Positions 61,384 through 64,000 of a stretch of 64,000 nucleotides of DNA are shown one piece after another. A program made the translations under genes and the position numbers. The first letter of the stretch is position 1. Each line of letters opens with the position of its first letter. The notes under the pieces were generated by a model. It was not told the origin of the DNA, searched no databases, and saw only the letters and a list, made by a program, of their open reading frames with translations. Origin of the DNA: Ceratorhiza oryzae-sativae (lineage: Eukaryota; Basidiomycota; Agaricomycetes; Cantharellales; Ceratobasidiaceae); contig JARWMV010000039.1 in assembly GCA_030998015.1 (NCBI GenBank), forward strand, positions 1 through 64,000. Direction: 5' to 3'.

Positions 61384-62572
61384 ACATTGAAAGGGCAAAT
61401 GTATCAAGCGAAACCAGTACAGACTTTGAAATATATGCTGTAGACAACATGTCCCCTTTAAATATATATTTTGTTGCATCTCAAGTCCTGTCCACTCCAG
61501 AAAATAAAAGCATCAACCATATGCAAACCATGCATGGTTGGGCAATGATTGACTCAGGTGCATCCTCATGCTTTATACACCCACGCCTAGTCAAACAATA
61601 TTGAATACCCACTTACAAAAAGAAAAATCCAAAAAGATTAAAAGTTATTGATGGTTGTGAAATCTCTTCTGGTATTGTTGATACAGAATGTGTTTTTATT
61701 CTAGAAATAGGTAGTCATAAAAAACAATTGGTTTGTAATGTAGCAGACATAGGTAGACACACTTTAGTACTAGGAATGTCATGGCTCAAATTACATAATC
61801 CAAATATTGACTGGCCAAACAAATGTGTTACCTTTGACTCAAACTTTTGTATAAAAAATTGCGTCCCTGCTTCTAATGTAGTTCCTGGCAATGTTGGTGG
61901 TGTCCTTGACCCATTTGACAAAAACCTAGGAGGTGTCAAGGCTTACCAACCTCTTGAAGGCATCCCTAGGGACCCTGGAGGTGTTGTGGTATCAAAACCA
62001 CTTGAAGGCATCCCAGAGGAACTCCCAGACTATGCAGACATATTTTCTGAGGACAAAGTGACAGAGTTACCTCCTCACTGTCCATATGACCTTGAGATAG
62101 TCCTCAAGGATCAAAATGCACCAGTAAAAGGACCATTATACCCCCTTTGCCCTTTGGATGACAAGGAATTAAGGAGAATACTCAAAGAGCAGTTGGACAA
62201 AGGGTTGATCAGACCCTCCAAATCACAATACAGCTCTCCAGTAATCTTTGTTCCTAAAAAGAATGGCAAAAGAAGGATGTGTGTTGATTATCGTTCACTT
62301 AATTCCAACACAGTACAAAACATGTATCCCATACCTCTTATTTCCACCTTGGTAGAGAAATTGAGAGGAGCACATGTATTCACAACTCTGGACCTTAAAT
62401 CTGGCTATAAACTGGTCAGAATTAAAGAAGGAGATGAATGGAAAACAGTGTTTAAAACAAAACACAGTCTATTCAAATACTTGGTCATGCTGTTTGGTCT
62501 TTGTAACGCTCCAGCCACCTTCCAGAACATCATGAACAAAATCTTCAGGGATTTACTAGATGTGTCAGTTAT
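61384..62572 (+). pseudogene. Gypsy pol, first part: protease and reverse transcriptase
   Basis: WAMIDSGASSCF (near 61544) is the aspartic protease active site; a TGA follows at 61602. HTLVLGMSWLKLHNPNIDW closes the protease. RT starts at about 62020 (LPDYADIFSEDKV) with VPKKNGKRRMCVDYRSLN, FTTLDLKSGY and LFGLCNAPATFQNIMN. The frame is cut at DVSVIV by a solo LTR and resumes at 63082. Confidence 0.9.
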
Positions 62573-63081
62573 TGTCAGAGCTACGACCTGAACAGTATTG
62601 TCAAACACCTAAGTGGTGATGACAAGCCTATGGGCAGCGATGCCGGAGGCTTTACTGACAACGTCTAAGGTGGGACGTGCAGTGAAGGTGCGATAAGACG
62701 CAAGGGAGTAGGGTAGTAGGTGCACTTGTCCTTAAGAGGACTGGGCAGGGACTATGGACTGGTAAGTCACACAGGTAGTAGAAGGGGTACGACAGGAGGT
62801 CAAGTTCTGAGGCTTAAGGCTCTCAGACTCTCCCTTATATATTCATGGCCGAGGCAGTACAAATCAAATACCAGGACCAATAAGAAGCTAACAGTGCCAC
62901 GTCACTACAGAACATTCCGGTAACACCAAACATTGAGTCAACAACAACAGGGTCATGTGACATGAAGGTAAATAAACCGCATATATCTGAATAAACGGGA
63001 CTTGTCCAAAGTATCGTAAAAGGAAGTTATAAAATATAGAAAATTCATAATAAAATTGTGCTCATGGTCTAGGCCATGACA
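62573..63081 (-). mobile_element. Solo LTR, family B, reverse, CpG-rich (509 bp)
   Basis: TGTCAGAGCTACGACC to GTCTAGGCCATGACA with an exact duplication GTTAT (62568-62572 and 63082-63086). Unlike the surrounding pol, it has many CpGs (for example CTACGACC, GATGCCGGAGG, ACGTGCAG, AAGACGCAAG). It is therefore younger than the element it broke. Confidence 0.92.
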
Positions 63082-64000
63082 GTTATAGTATACCTTGACA
63101 ACATACTTATATTTTCTAAAAACCCTGAGGATCACATGAAGCACATTCAGGAGGTGTTATCCCGACTTAGGAAACACCAGCTATACTGCAACCTGGAAAA
63201 ATGTGTCTTCAATGCTTCTGAAGTGGAATACCTAGGTGTAATTGCCAACGGTGAAGGAGTCAAAACAGACCCTAAAAAGGTCACACAAGTGGTTAATTGG
63301 GAAACACCACGTACCATAAAGGAAGTGCAGGAAGCACTAGGGTTTTTCAACTACTATCGCTGCTTCATAGAGGACTTTGCAGGACAAGCTTGGCCTATGT
63401 ACCAGCTCTTGCATAAAGATGTCCCTTGGCGATGGGGTAAGAATGAGGAAGCATCTTTCCAAATTCTGAAAAAAGCACTAGTTGAATCTCCTGTCTTAAT
63501 CCAACCAGATGTCACAAAGGAATTTATACTGGAATGTGATGCATCCAACTTTGCCACTGGAGCTATTCTTAACCAGTATGGCAAAGATGGTAAATTACAT
63601 CCAGTAGCCTTCTATTCCAAAACTCTATCACCAGCTGAACAAAACTATGATATACATGATAAAGAATTACTGGCTATGATATGAGCATTCAAAGAATGGC
63701 ATCACTTGCTTGAAGGATCTGAAATCCCTGTCTTGGTACTCTCAGACCACAAAAATCTAGAGTTCTTCCAGACAAAAAGGGACTTAAACCAGAGACAAGC
63801 AAGGTGGATGGGCTTCCTGGCCAACTACAATTACAGAATCAAGTACAGAAAAGGGGCACAAAACGGAAAAGCTGATATACTATCTTGACAAGAATCACTT
63901 TGGAGAGAGGCAGCTAAAGAGGGGGGTGAAACCCCGCCGCTTATCAGCCCCAAGCTTTTCATTTCAGCAATTCTCACTGACCATTCCCTCAATGATCTAA
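63082..64000 (+). pseudogene. Gypsy pol, second part: RT active site and RNase H
   Basis: VIVYLDNILIFSKNPEDH carries the RT catalytic motif, with Asn where YxDD has its second Asp (one G to A change). EALGFFNYYRCFIEDF and the RNase H motifs FILECDASNFATGAIL and YDIHDKELLAMI follow. TGA stops at 63682 and 63886 fall where Arg would fit. The window ends in the connection to integrase. Confidence 0.9.

Larger units (their letters stand above)
59182..64000 (+). mobile_element. Gypsy retrotransposon (chromovirus-like), cut by the window end
   Basis: 5' LTR, leader, gag, protease, RT and RNase H follow in the Ty3/Gypsy order. The gag has a CCHC knuckle. Several TGA stops and a solo LTR in RT show that it can no longer act on its own. 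The integrase, expected to carry a chromodomain like the fragment at 27235-27428, and the 3' LTR lie beyond the window. Confidence 0.9.

Noticed and set aside
1..64000. tRNA, rRNA, riboswitch or prokaryotic operon features
   Set aside because: No cloverleaf with A and B boxes, no rRNA core sequence and no bacterial gene layout was seen by eye; a covariance-model scan would be needed to exclude small RNAs.

Overview
The window looks like a chromosome segment of a filamentous basidiomycete, most probably an Agaricomycete of the Rhizoctonia type. Host genes have many introns of about 35-65 bp with GT..AG ends. The families seen are DUF4470-MYND proteins, TAP-like serine hydrolases, a CHAT-domain protein, Plavaka, DUF6698, DDE_1 and Tc1 transposases, a Helitron and chromoviral Gypsy elements. 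The organism is inferred, not proven.

Two kinds of DNA alternate. Gene-bearing blocks with ordinary CpG content lie at about 1-5500, 14000-22900 and 49300-58600. Between them are repeat blocks that are almost free of CpG and rich in TpG/CpA (5500-14000, 22950-49300 and 58640 to the end). Premature stops in the repeat blocks are mostly TGA, often where an arginine codon is expected, as if methylated CpG had decayed (CGA to TGA).

Layout. 273-4147 is a DUF4470-MYND gene with a 3' frameshift. 4170-5442 is an intact Tc1/mariner element with TA duplications. 5774-14067 is a dead, highly diverged third DUF4470 gene split by four solo LTRs and one short repeat; two of the LTRs carry further insertions. 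16895-20613 is the intact DUF4470-MYND paralogue (1188 aa predicted). 21058-22693 holds a nested inverted-repeat structure. 22999-24430 is a dead DDE_1 transposase. 24745-30157 is a mosaic of Gypsy pieces and LTRs. 30158-35929 is a decayed Helitron sitting inside an inverted LTR. 38822-43015 is a Plavaka remnant and 43559-44978 a DUF6698 remnant. 45715-47804 is two sets of nested solo LTRs, followed at 48181-48379 by a young Mutator-like MITE.

The last gene block has a minus-strand hypothetical gene (49316-50392), a tandem pair of TAP-like hydrolases (50729-53045, 53786-56397), a 363-bp MITE and a CHAT-domain gene on the minus strand (57073-58630) whose 5' part is cut off at the next repeat block. 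From 59182 the window ends in a Gypsy element with 5' LTR, gag, protease, RT and RNase H; a CpG-rich solo LTR interrupts it just before the RT active-site motif.

No operon-like system is present. The coherent story is a family of DUF4470-MYND genes at three stages (intact, newly broken, dead), with traces of sequence exchange between the two better copies, set in a layered record of transposition that target-site duplications and CpG decay allow one to order.
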